Shown here piece by piece: positions 55,959-64,000 of a stretch of 64,000 nt of DNA. This stretch comes from Pedococcus sp. 5OH_020 (lineage in GTDB: Bacteria; Actinomycetota; Actinomycetes; Actinomycetales; Dermatophilaceae), in assembly GCF_027812955.1 (NCBI RefSeq), contig NZ_JAPYZV010000006.1:186001-250000 (forward strand). The letters run 5' to 3'. Both the position numbers and the translations under genes were made by a program. The notes beneath the pieces were generated by a model. The model did not search any database. It saw only the letters and a program-made list of their open reading frames with translations, and was not told where the DNA came from. The first letter of the stretch is position 1. Each line of letters begins with the position of its first letter.

Positions 55959-56349
55959 CGCGCCGCTCGCCGTCTCGGGTGGCCGCGACACGCACGAAAT
56001 GCCCCTGACGGCACGGGAAGTCGCGTTCTGGTCGCCTGGGGACCCGTGACGGGTCGGACGTCCGCCTCGTTGGCGGACGTAGCGCATCGAGATCCGTTGT
56101 CCTGCAAGGGATTCCAATCCCAAGCGGATCGTCTCGCGGCGGCCGATGGTCGCGCTCGACAGTGTGGCGGGCTGCCCATCGCGCTGCGCGGAGGCCTGAA
56201 TCCGTTGCGACACAATGGATCAAGGTGCCCGGATGGTGGACTCGCACGCTCTTGCGCCCTAACGTCGGTCTCAAGTCGGGCATCGGCTCGGCCGCTCACC
56301 TCGTCGGGCTCAGGGGCCCGGCGTCACCAGACCCTTCGGAGGGGTAGAC
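55959..56349. other. non-coding gap leuD-hup with hairpins
   Basis: Contains GCGACACGCAC (55985-55995), the core of the dispersed repeat, without the flanking arms; hairpin GACCCG-TGA-CGGGTC (56041-56055); and hairpin ACGTCCGCC/GGCGGACGT (56058-56066, 56072-56080), together a likely leuCD terminator. The rest is the upstream region of hup with no confident promoter and no coding potential that I trust. Confidence 0.55.
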
Positions 56350-57096
56350 GTGAACAAGGCAGAACTCATCAAGGAGCTCGAGTCGCGGCTCGGCAGCCGC
56401 AAGGCCGCCAGCGACGCTCTCACCGCGGTCGTCGACGTGGTCATCCGCGAGGTCGCCAAGGGCGGCAGTGTGGCCATCACCGGTTTCGGCACCTTCGAGC
56501 AGGCCGCTCGTGCAGCCCGCACCGGGCGCAACCCTCGCACCGGCGCCTCCGTCAAGATCAAGAAGACCGTCGTCCCCAAGTTCAGGGCAGGGTCGGCCTT
56601 CAAGGAGGTCGTGAAGAACCCGCGGTCGCTGCCCAAGGCTGCCGTCGCGGGGGCACGCGCGGCCGCCGGGTCGGCGAGCAAGACCGCCTCGGCCGGCACG
56701 AGGAAGACCGCCACCGCGTCCAAGGCCACGACGGCCAGCACCGCCACCAAGGCCGCGCCGGCGAAGAAGTCCGCTGCCACGACGGCGAAGACCGCCACCA
56801 AGTCGGCGCCGGCGAAGGCGACGACGGCGAAGGCGACGACGGCGAAGGCGACGACGGCCAAGTCGGCTCCCGCGAAGAAGACGACGGCCAAGTCGGCCGC
56901 CCAGGCGACGCCCGCCACGAAGACGGCAGCCAGGACGACGACGGCCAAGACGACCGCCACGAAGTCCACGGCGAAGTCGGCAACCGCGAAGACCGCCTCG
57001 AAGGCAGCGCCGGCGAAGAGGACGGCAGCCAGGACGACCCCCGCCAAGTCGGCCACCGGCAGGACCGCCAGCAAGCGCACGGCCAAGAAGGCCTGA
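56350..57096 (+). CDS. hup: HU-family nucleoid protein with long basic tail
   Basis: A 248-aa DNA-binding protein. Residues 1-90 are a full HU domain (MNKAELIKELESRLGSRKAA, GFGTFEQAARAARTGRNP with the DNA-arm RNP). Residues ~100-248 are a low-complexity Lys/Ala/Thr tail with KATTA and KSA repeats, like mycobacterial HupB but without clear PAKKA order. Three 15-bp DNA repeats (56815-56859) encode three KATTA units. GGAGGGG lies 6-7 nt before the GTG. It compacts DNA and may be modified on its lysines. Confidence 0.93.
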   Translation: MNKAELIKELESRLGSRKAASDALTAVVDVVIREVAKGGSVAITGFGTFEQAARAARTGRNPRTGASVKIKKTVVPKFRAGSAFKEVVKNPRSLPKAAVAGARAAAGSASKTASAGTRKTATASKATTASTATKAAPAKKSAATTAKTATKSAPAKATTAKATTAKATTAKSAPAKKTTAKSAAQATPATKTAARTTTAKTTATKSTAKSATAKTASKAAPAKRTAARTTPAKSATGRTASKRTAKKA

Positions 57097-57111
57097 CTCC
57101 GCAGCGCCTCG

Positions 57112-57141
57112 GAGGCCGGCACCCCTCGGGGTGTCGGCCTC
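57112..57141 (+). terminator. hup terminator
   Basis: GAGGCCGGCACCC pairs with GGGTGTCGGCCTC (one G-U pair) around a short loop, 15 nt after the hup stop. Confidence 0.7.
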
Positions 57142-57166
57142 TGACGTCGTTTGGGATGCTTGCGCC

Positions 57167-58483
57167 ATGACGAACATCCTCACCGTGAACGGCGGCGCCC
57201 CTCTGGTCGGAGACCTCGAGGTCCGCGGGGCGAAGAACCTGGTCTCCAAGGCCATGGTCGCGGCGCTGCTGGCTGAGGGTCCGTGCAGGCTGCGCGGGGT
57301 GCCGGAGATCTCGGACGTCAAGATCGTGTCCGGGCTCCTCGAGCTGCACGGCGTCCGCATCGACTCCACCGAGCGGGACGGAGAGCTGGTCCTCGACCCG
57401 ACCAACGTCGAGCAGGCGCACGTCGCCGACATCGACGCGCACGCCGGGTCCTCGAGGGTGCCGGTGCTGCTCTGTGGGCCGTTGCTGCACCGGCTCGGCG
57501 AGGCGTTCATCCCCGACCTCGGCGGCTGCCGCATCGGCGAGCGCCCGATCAACTACCACCTCGACGTGCTGCGCCAGTTCGGTGCCGACGTCCAGAAGCG
57601 TCCTGAGGGCCTGCGGCTCACCGCCCCTGAGGGCCTCAAGGGGACGCGCATCCAGCTCCCGTACCCCAGCGTCGGCGCCACCGAACAGGTGCTGCTGACC
57701 TCCGTGCGCGCCCAGGGCGTCACCGAGCTGCGCAACGCCGCCGTCGAGCCCGAGATCCTCGACCTGATCGCGGTCCTCCAGAAGATGGGGGCGGTCATCA
57801 GTGTGGAGACCGACCGCGTCATCAAGATCGAGGGCGTCGACCGGCTCGGCGGCTACGACCACCTCGCCATCCCGGACCGCATCGAGGCCGGCTCATGGGC
57901 GTGTGCCGCCCTGGCCACCAAGGGCGACATCTACGTCCGGGGCGCTCAGCAGCAGGCCATGATGCCGTTCCTCAACGTGTTCCGGAAGATCGGGGGGGAC
58001 TTCGACATCGACGACGAGGGGATCCGGTTCTGGCACGGCGGTCGCCCGCTGAGCTCGCTCGTCCTGGAGACCGACGTCCACCCCGGGTTCATGACCGACT
58101 GGCAGCAGCCGCTCATCGTGGCCCTCACCCAGACCAGCGGCCTGTCGATCGTCCACGAGACGGTGTACGAGAACCGGCTCGGCTTCACCGACGCGCTCGA
58201 GGAGATGGGCGCCGTGATCCAGCTCTACCGCGAGTGCCTCGGCGGGTCGCCGTGCCGCTTCGGCAGGGCCAACTTCCGGCACAGCGCGGTCGTGTCCGGA
58301 CCGACGCCCCTCAAAGGCGCCGAGATCACCGTGCCGGACCTGCGCGGGGGTTTCAGCTACCTCATCGCCGCGCTCGCGGCGGAAGGGCAGTCGAAGGTCC
58401 ACGGCATCGAGCTGATCTACCGCGGCTACGAGCGCTTCTCGGAGAAGCTCGACGCCCTGGGGGCGGACTACCAGGTCGGCTGA
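57167..58483 (+). CDS. murA: UDP-GlcNAc 1-carboxyvinyltransferase
   Basis: A 438-aa enol transferase for the first committed step of peptidoglycan synthesis. LRGAKNLVSKAM-type substrate loop (VRGAKNLVSKAM), and GGCRIGERPINYHL with Cys121 at the fosfomycin-target position. M. tuberculosis has Asp at that place and is resistant; here the Cys form predicts sensitivity of the enzyme. GATGCT is 6 nt before the ATG. Convergent with the next gene. Confidence 0.94.
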   Translation: MTNILTVNGGAPLVGDLEVRGAKNLVSKAMVAALLAEGPCRLRGVPEISDVKIVSGLLELHGVRIDSTERDGELVLDPTNVEQAHVADIDAHAGSSRVPVLLCGPLLHRLGEAFIPDLGGCRIGERPINYHLDVLRQFGADVQKRPEGLRLTAPEGLKGTRIQLPYPSVGATEQVLLTSVRAQGVTELRNAAVEPEILDLIAVLQKMGAVISVETDRVIKIEGVDRLGGYDHLAIPDRIEAGSWACAALATKGDIYVRGAQQQAMMPFLNVFRKIGGDFDIDDEGIRFWHGGRPLSSLVLETDVHPGFMTDWQQPLIVALTQTSGLSIVHETVYENRLGFTDALEEMGAVIQLYRECLGGSPCRFGRANFRHSAVVSGPTPLKGAEITVPDLRGGFSYLIAALAAEGQSKVHGIELIYRGYERFSEKLDALGADYQVG

Positions 58484-58503
58484 GCCGCGGCGGCCCGGCG
58501 GGG

Positions 58504-59415
58504 CTACGCGATGACCTGGTCGTCCCCGATGCCCACGATCCACAGCGCTGACACGGAGTCGTCGCCTGCCGTGGTCGTGATGCTCAACCGCTGTCCTGGA
58601 CGCACGCCACGCAGGGCGCTGGTCGCGAAGACCTCTGCACTGAACGGGACCTCGCGCCCGTCGTCGAGCAGCACCGAGCCCGCCCCGGTGGTGCTGTCGA
58701 AGCGGTGGACGGTGCCTTGCATGGCGGCCAGCGTAGCTGGACCCGACTGCAGCACTGCTCGGGTCGCCGCCCCGACCCCGAGCCGGATCGCGGCGGCCAG
58801 CGCCACGTCGTCGTCCACGTCGGTGCGCAGCCGCGGCAGGTCCAGCTCGAGGCGCACGTGCCCGTATGCCGCGTGACGTGCCGCCGACCCGGGGCCGAAG
58901 CGGGGGACGAGGCGTCTGCCGTCCTTGGCGCTGAGCACCACCGTGCCCTCACCCGAGGCGTCGGGGACGACCGCACGATCGTGGGCCGCGGCCGCCGTCA
59001 GCGCCTGCACGACGTCGTCCGGGCGAACCGAGGGGAGATCTGCCAGCAGGACGGCGACGGGTGTCGGCTCACCGAGGCCGGCGACCGCCGCGAGCCCCGC
59101 TGGTGCGGCGGCCGCCCCACGGGTCGCCCCCGCAGTGCCCGCAGCGGCCACGCCTGCCGTCACCGCGGCGTTGAGGCCTGCACCGGGATCCGCCACGAGG
59201 ACGGCACCATACTTTCCCGCCAGTGCCCGGACTTGCCGGTCCGAGCTGACGACGAAGACGTGACCTGGAGGAAGGGCGGCGGTGCACGCAGCCAGGCAGT
59301 CGGCGGCGATGGCGAGGGCCAGGTCCACGCGCGCGACTCCCGACGGTGGGTGAAGGCGGGACTTCGCCGCCCTTCCCCCTTTCACCGGCAGGACCAGCCG
59401 CCATGACGTGGACAC
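58504..59415 (-). CDS. CofC/FbiD guanylyltransferase fused to OB/cold-shock domain
   Basis: A 303-aa protein. Residues 1-~225 are a CofC/FbiD-type nucleotidyltransferase that activates phospholactate or phosphoenolpyruvate with GTP for coenzyme F420: LPVKGGRAAKSRL near the start, LLADLPSVRPDDV with the metal Asp, and FGPGSAARHAA. Residues 232-303 are a small beta-barrel of cold-shock type (QGTVHRFDSTTGAGSVLLDD), joined in frame. The GTG at 59415 (CACGAT 6 nt upstream) starts at the conserved domain; the frame is open to 59481. An internal ATG at 58722 has its own TACGCT box, so the 72-aa OB part may also be made alone. Confidence 0.82.
   Translation of the reverse strand: MSTSWRLVLPVKGGRAAKSRLHPPSGVARVDLALAIAADCLAACTAALPPGHVFVVSSDRQVRALAGKYGAVLVADPGAGLNAAVTAGVAAAGTAGATRGAAAAPAGLAAVAGLGEPTPVAVLLADLPSVRPDDVVQALTAAAAHDRAVVPDASGEGTVVLSAKDGRRLVPRFGPGSAARHAAYGHVRLELDLPRLRTDVDDDVALAAAIRLGVGAATRAVLQSGPATLAAMQGTVHRFDSTTGAGSVLLDDGREVPFSAEVFATSALRGVRPGQRLSITTTAGDDSVSALWIVGIGDDQVIA
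58723..58735 (-). promoter_or_regulatory. internal leaderless start signal for the OB domain
   Basis: On the minus strand TACGCT (58735-58730) is followed after 7 nt by an in-frame ATG at 58722. This is the same arrangement as at the start of many genes in the window and would give a separate 72-aa cold-shock-like protein (58504-58722). Confidence 0.5.
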
Positions 59416-59532
59416 GACCCGATCGTGCCAGCGATGGCGAGGTGCCTCGACACCGCCCCCAGGAGCCGGGAAGATGCTCATTCACATGGCCAGACCGACC
59501 CGTTTCGCCGTCCTCGCCGCATTGGAGCCCTC

Positions 59533-60297
59533 GTGACCGCCCGTGGCACCCGCCGCAGCCTGCCGTTCGCCTACCGGTTCGTCGTGGCGATCGTCCGGCC
59601 GTTGCTCATGGTCCTGACCAAGCGCGACTGGCGCGGGGCGGAGAACCTGCCGGCGACGGGCGGGTTCGTCGTCGCGCCGAACCACCTGTCCCACGTCGAC
59701 CCGCTGGCGTTCGGGCACTTCCTCGTGGACAACGGACGCCCTCCGTTCTTCCTCGGCAAGGAGGGAGTGTTCCGTGTGCCGGTGGTCGGAGCGATCCTGC
59801 GCGGTGCCCAGCAGATTCCCGTGTACCGCAACACCGGCCAGGCGGCGGATGCCTTCCGGGCAGCCGTCGCGGCGGTCAACGAGGGCAAGTGCGTGGGGGT
59901 GTACCCGGAGGGCACCCTGACGCGTGACCCGGCGATGTGGCCGATGGTGGGCAAGACCGGCGCCGCACGCATCGCCCTCGCGACCCGCTGCCCGGTGGTC
60001 CCGGTGGCCCAGTGGGGCCCGCAGGAGCTCCTCGAGCCGTATGCGAAGAGTCCGCGGCTGTTCCCCCGCAAGACGATGCAGGTCAGTGCTGGACCGCCGG
60101 TGGATCTGAGCGACCTGTACGACCGCCCGCTGACGGGCGCCGTGCTGCGCGAGGCCACCGACCGGATCATGGCTGCGATCACCACCGAGCTGGAGAAGCT
60201 CCGTGGCGAGAAGGCGCCGCTCGAACGGTTCGACTCCCGCCGTCACGGGTTGCCCGAGACGGGGAAGTTCCGACGACAGCAGGGAGAGAGCGCATGA
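59533..60297 (+). CDS. plsC: 1-acylglycerol-3-phosphate acyltransferase
   Basis: A 254-aa membrane-associated acyltransferase of phospholipid synthesis. NHLSHVDPLAF is the H(x)4D active-site motif and YPEGTLTRD the EGT phosphate-binding motif. One hydrophobic N-terminal segment (~12-30) anchors it. GGAG is 5 nt before the GTG. The stop overlaps gpsA by ATGA, coupling two steps that supply and use glycerol 3-phosphate. Confidence 0.92.
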   Translation: MTARGTRRSLPFAYRFVVAIVRPLLMVLTKRDWRGAENLPATGGFVVAPNHLSHVDPLAFGHFLVDNGRPPFFLGKEGVFRVPVVGAILRGAQQIPVYRNTGQAADAFRAAVAAVNEGKCVGVYPEGTLTRDPAMWPMVGKTGAARIALATRCPVVPVAQWGPQELLEPYAKSPRLFPRKTMQVSAGPPVDLSDLYDRPLTGAVLREATDRIMAAITTELEKLRGEKAPLERFDSRRHGLPETGKFRRQQGESA

Positions 60298-61288
60298 CGA
60301 CCGCGGCGGTCTTCGGCACCGGCAGCTGGGGCACGGCGTACGCCGCGGTGCTGGCCGACGGGGGGACCTCCGTGCGGATGTGGGGACGGCGTCAGGAGGT
60401 CGTGGACCAGGTCAACGCTGGGAGCAACGACGACTACCTGCCCGGCATCGAGCTCCCGCGCACCATCTCGGCGACCACCGACCCACAGGAAGCCTGCGCC
60501 GGCGCCGACATCGTCGTGCTGGCCGTGCCCTCGCAGACGCTGCGGGAGAACTTGGCGACGTGGCGTGAGGTGCTGCCCAGGCGGGCCGCAGTCGTCTCGC
60601 TCATGAAGGGCGTGGAGCTGGGGACCACCAAGCGGATGAGCGAGGTGATCGCCGAGGTCGGCGACGTCGAGTACGAGCGGATAGTGGTCGTGTCAGGCCC
60701 CAACCTGGCCAAGGAGATCGCGATGAGGCAGCCCGCGGCGAGCGTCGTCGCGTGCATCGACGAGGACGTGGCGGAGATGGTCGCGCAGGCCTCCAACCCC
60801 CCGTACTTCCGTCCTTACACCAACACCGACGTCGTCGGTACCGAGCTGAGCGGTGCCGTCAAGAACGTCATCGCACTGGCGGTGGGCATGGCGGAGGGCT
60901 TGGGGATGGGCGACAACTCCAAGGCCTCGATCATCACCCGAGGCCTGGCCGAGACCACACGGCTGGGCCTGGCCCTGGGCGCCGACCCGATGACCTTCGC
61001 CGGGCTTGCCGGGGTGGGCGACCTGATCGCGACGTGCATGTCGCCGCTGTCGCGGAACCGCACCTTCGGGCTGAACCTCGGCCGCGGGATGACCGTCCAG
61101 GAGGTCGTGGCGGTGACGCGCCAGACGGCGGAGGGCGTGAAGTCGTGCGAGTCGATCCTCCAGCTGGCCGACAAGAACGGCGTCCAGGTGCCGATCATCG
61201 AGCAGGTGGCAGCCGTGGTGCACGACGGGCGGCCACCGTCGGAGGTCGTCGGCGCGCTGATGCTGCGGGCGCTGAAGAACGAGACGGA

Positions 61289-61292
<4 letters not shown>
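60294..61292 (+). CDS. gpsA: glycerol-3-phosphate dehydrogenase [NAD(P)+]
   Basis: A 332-aa enzyme making sn-glycerol 3-phosphate from dihydroxyacetone phosphate. GTGSWGTAYA is the nucleotide loop, GPNLAKEIA and the catalytic Lys in GAVKNVIALAVG follow, and GMGDNSKASIITRGLAE closes the substrate site. The ATG overlaps the plsC stop. Its TAG overlaps the stop of the convergent PLP gene within the four bases CTAG (61289-61292). Confidence 0.95.
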
Positions 61293-62362
<1,070 letters not shown>

Positions 62363-62436
62363 GCGGTCAGCGTAGGCGGGTGGTGCAGCGTGCCGCGCGC
62401 CCTGCCCGCCGAGCGGTCGGGATACGCTCGGCCGCG

Positions 62437-63567
62437 ATGACTACGGACCAGCCCGCACCTCGCAGACCGCGCGTCGCCATCGTCTTCGGCGGCCGCTCCT
62501 CGGAGCACGCGGTCTCCTGTGCCACCGCGGCGGGCGTGATGGGCGCCATCGACCGTGAGGCGTACGACGTCATCCCGGTCGGGATCTCGCGGGACGGCCA
62601 CTGGGTGCTGGCAGACGCGGACCCCGAGCTGCTGAGCCTGACGCCCGAACGCAGTCCCGAGGTGGCCGGGCACGGTGCCGGCGTCGTGGTGCCGCTGGCG
62701 ACAACGGACCGGACGCTGACCGCCCTCGAGCCGCAGCAGGTGCCCCGGAGCCTCGGCGAGGTCGACGTGGTGTTCCCCTTGCTGCACGGCCCGTTCGGGG
62801 AGGATGGCACCATCCAGGGAATGCTCGAGCTGGCCGACATCCGGTATGTCGGGTCCGGCGTGTTCGCGTCAGCGGCGGGCATGGACAAGCACTTCATGAA
62901 GGTGCTGTTCGCAGGCGCCGGGCTGCCCGTCGGACCGTACGCCGTCATCACGGACGCCCAGTGGACGCGGGACAGAGCAGCGGCCCTGGACGCCGTCTCC
63001 GCGCTGTCGTTCCCGGTGTTCGTCAAGCCTGCGCGCGCCGGCTCCAGCATGGGGATCTCGAAGGTCTCGACGCCGCAGGCGCTCGAGGCAGCCGTCGAGC
63101 TCGCCCGCGAGCACGACCCGAAGGTCATCGTGGAGCAGGGGATCGTCGGGCGCGAGATCGAGTGCGCGGTCCTGCAGGGGCGCGGCACGGACGGCCCTCG
63201 GGTGTCGCTCGTCGGGGAGATCGAGGTGACGGCCGCCGGTGGGCACGAGTTCTACGACTTCGAGGCGAAGTACCTCGACGACGGTGCCGTACTCTCCTGC
63301 CCCGCCAAGGTGCCGGACGCCGTGGCGGCGGAGGTACAGCGACTCGCCGGTGCGGCCTTCGATGCGCTCGGGTGCGAGGGGCTGGCACGGGTGGACTGCT
63401 TCTACACCGACGACGGCCGGGTGCTGATCAACGAGATCAACACCATGCCGGGGTTCACCCCACACTCGATGTACCCACAGATGTGGGAGGCGACCGGGTT
63501 GTCGTACCGCGACCTCATCGACGAGCTGATCCAGCTGGCGCTGACCCGGCCTGTCGGGCTGCGCTAG
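62437..63567 (+). CDS. ddl: D-alanine--D-alanine ligase
   Basis: A 376-aa ATP-grasp ligase for peptidoglycan precursors. FGGRSSEHAVSCATA at the N-terminus, PLLHGPFGEDGTIQG, KPARAGSSMGISKV and NEINTMPGFTPHSMYP are the diagnostic motifs. TACGCT (62423-62428) is 8 nt before the ATG. It is divergent from the PLP enzyme gene and convergent with the DUF3515 gene. Confidence 0.95.
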   Translation: MTTDQPAPRRPRVAIVFGGRSSEHAVSCATAAGVMGAIDREAYDVIPVGISRDGHWVLADADPELLSLTPERSPEVAGHGAGVVVPLATTDRTLTALEPQQVPRSLGEVDVVFPLLHGPFGEDGTIQGMLELADIRYVGSGVFASAAGMDKHFMKVLFAGAGLPVGPYAVITDAQWTRDRAAALDAVSALSFPVFVKPARAGSSMGISKVSTPQALEAAVELAREHDPKVIVEQGIVGREIECAVLQGRGTDGPRVSLVGEIEVTAAGGHEFYDFEAKYLDDGAVLSCPAKVPDAVAAEVQRLAGAAFDALGCEGLARVDCFYTDDGRVLINEINTMPGFTPHSMYPQMWEATGLSYRDLIDELIQLALTRPVGLR

Positions 63568-63608
63568 GCCCACTCGTCCACAGCGGCAGCGTCAACCTCA
63601 GCGGCGAG

Positions 63609-63668
63609 GTCAGTGGCAAGATCAGTGGCACGATCAGTGGCACGATCAGTGGCACGGTCAGCTGCAAC
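63609..63668. repeat. 12-bp tandem repeat at the ddl/DUF3515 junction
   Basis: Five units of ATCAGTGGCACG type: three perfect (63621-63656) flanked by one variant on each side (63609-63620, 63657-63668). The last unit covers the stop codon and final codons of the DUF3515 gene, so copy changes could alter that gene's end. Confidence 0.8.
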
Positions 63669-64000
63669 GACGTCCGTTCCCGGGCAGCGCCTCCGCGACG
63701 GCTCGGAACGCCGGCAGCAGCAACGGCTCCGGTTTGTAGGCATCGGGCACGAGCACCTCGAGGGCGGGGGTGCGGCCGAAGGTCGTGAACCTCACCCCGT
63801 CGCTCAGCGGCTCGGCGACCCAGTCGACGCCGTCTACCGCCAGGCACTCCTGCTCGGTGGGCCCCAGGGCCGGCCAGCCGCAGGTCGCGATGATCGCCGG
63901 GTCGCCCCAGGCGGCGGCGTCGGTCCGCACCGCGGGAGCCTTGACGGTGACCGGGCGAGCAGCACGGCCCCCGACCGTGGCAGGCCACTTCGCCGTGGCG
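63658..64000 (-). CDS. DUF3515 protein, 5' end beyond window
   Basis: At least 113 residues of a protein whose start lies beyond the right edge; the frame is open to base 64000. AAAWGDPAIIATCGW, DGVDWVAEPLSDGVRFTTFG and a C-terminal Cys-Ser match the DUF3515 family, found as a likely secreted or lipoprotein next to ddl and thiL in actinobacteria (Rv2980 region in M. tuberculosis). Two conserved Cys could form a disulfide. Function unknown. Confidence 0.8.
   Translation of the reverse strand, partial: ATAKWPATVGGRAARPVTVKAPAVRTDAAAWGDPAIIATCGWPALGPTEQECLAVDGVDWVAEPLSDGVRFTTFGRTPALEVLVPDAYKPEPLLLPAFRAVAEALPGNGRRCS

Overview
The window is about 64 kb of very GC-rich DNA (roughly 70%) with the gene set of a Gram-positive actinobacterium, probably a Micrococcales member of the Intrasporangiaceae type (family-level placement is inference). 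Signs are NucS mismatch endonuclease, GatCAB plus GltX for Gln-tRNA, an HU protein with a long Lys/Ala/Thr tail, an NdgR/LtbR-type regulator next to leuCD, and many starts that look leaderless (a TANNNT box 6-9 nt before the start codon). The gene content from gatCAB through ilvBNC, serA, leuB, gltX, leuCD, hup, the F420 guanylyltransferase, gpsA, ddl and a DUF3515 gene resembles the Mycobacterium tuberculosis Rv2980-Rv3012 region, so most of the window is conserved chromosomal backbone. No transposase, phage gene, CRISPR array or rRNA is seen.

Layout. 1-462: end of a secreted Ig-repeat protein. 542-9566: an amino-sugar locus (NagA/AgaS on the minus strand; solute-binding protein, two permeases, DeoR regulator, ROK kinase, PfkB kinase and class II aldolase on the plus strand) that reads as a complete N-acetylgalactosamine route without its own ABC ATPase. 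9662-17251: phosphatase, nucS, a fused double 3-hydroxyacyl-CoA dehydrogenase, AI-2E-type exporter, crotonyl-CoA carboxylase/reductase and methylmalonyl-CoA epimerase (ethylmalonyl-CoA type chemistry). 17348-20787: gatCAB. 20854-26386: sugar dehydrogenase lipoprotein, 2-hydroxyacid dehydrogenase, a six-Asp-box propeller coupled to a MoaD/ThiS-like protein ending in Gly-Gly, a Cds1-like cysteine desulfhydrase and a SixA-type phosphatase.

26445-36780: branched-chain amino acid and serine genes (ilvD, ilvBNC, serA, leuB, ilvE) with an ilvB attenuator and a second, orphan-looking leader peptide. 36910-43473: a gamma-glutamylation amine-catabolism cluster (permease, GntR regulator, glutamine-synthetase-like ligase, aldehyde dehydrogenase, SDR, class I amidotransferase hydrolase). 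43543-45310: citramalate synthase cimA behind its own leader-peptide attenuator. 45335-49850: argG, an uncharacterised conserved protein, a 58-aa membrane peptide divergent from a GlxA/AraC regulator, and a FAH-family hydrolase. 49944-52325: gltX, a cyclic-nucleotide-binding-domain protein, tRNA-Gln(CTG) and tRNA-Glu(CTC). 52408-64000: MerR regulator, NdgR-type regulator, leuCD, HU, murA, CofC/FbiD fused to an OB/cold-shock-like domain, plsC, gpsA, a Cys/Met PLP enzyme, ddl and a DUF3515 gene running off the end.

The most interesting regulatory material is the branched-chain control network: two leader peptides (MARILVLP before ilvB, MATTMVIID before cimA) each followed by a U-tract terminator, a third (MARQLVIL...) in the serA-leuB gap, and a shared box TGAGACG-N3-ATATCAG upstream of both ndgR and leuB. 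Other points worth a second look are the in-frame CofC-OB fusion that keeps an internal leaderless start, the SDR that replaces the expected amine oxidase in the gamma-glutamyl pathway, and two families of intergenic palindromic repeats.
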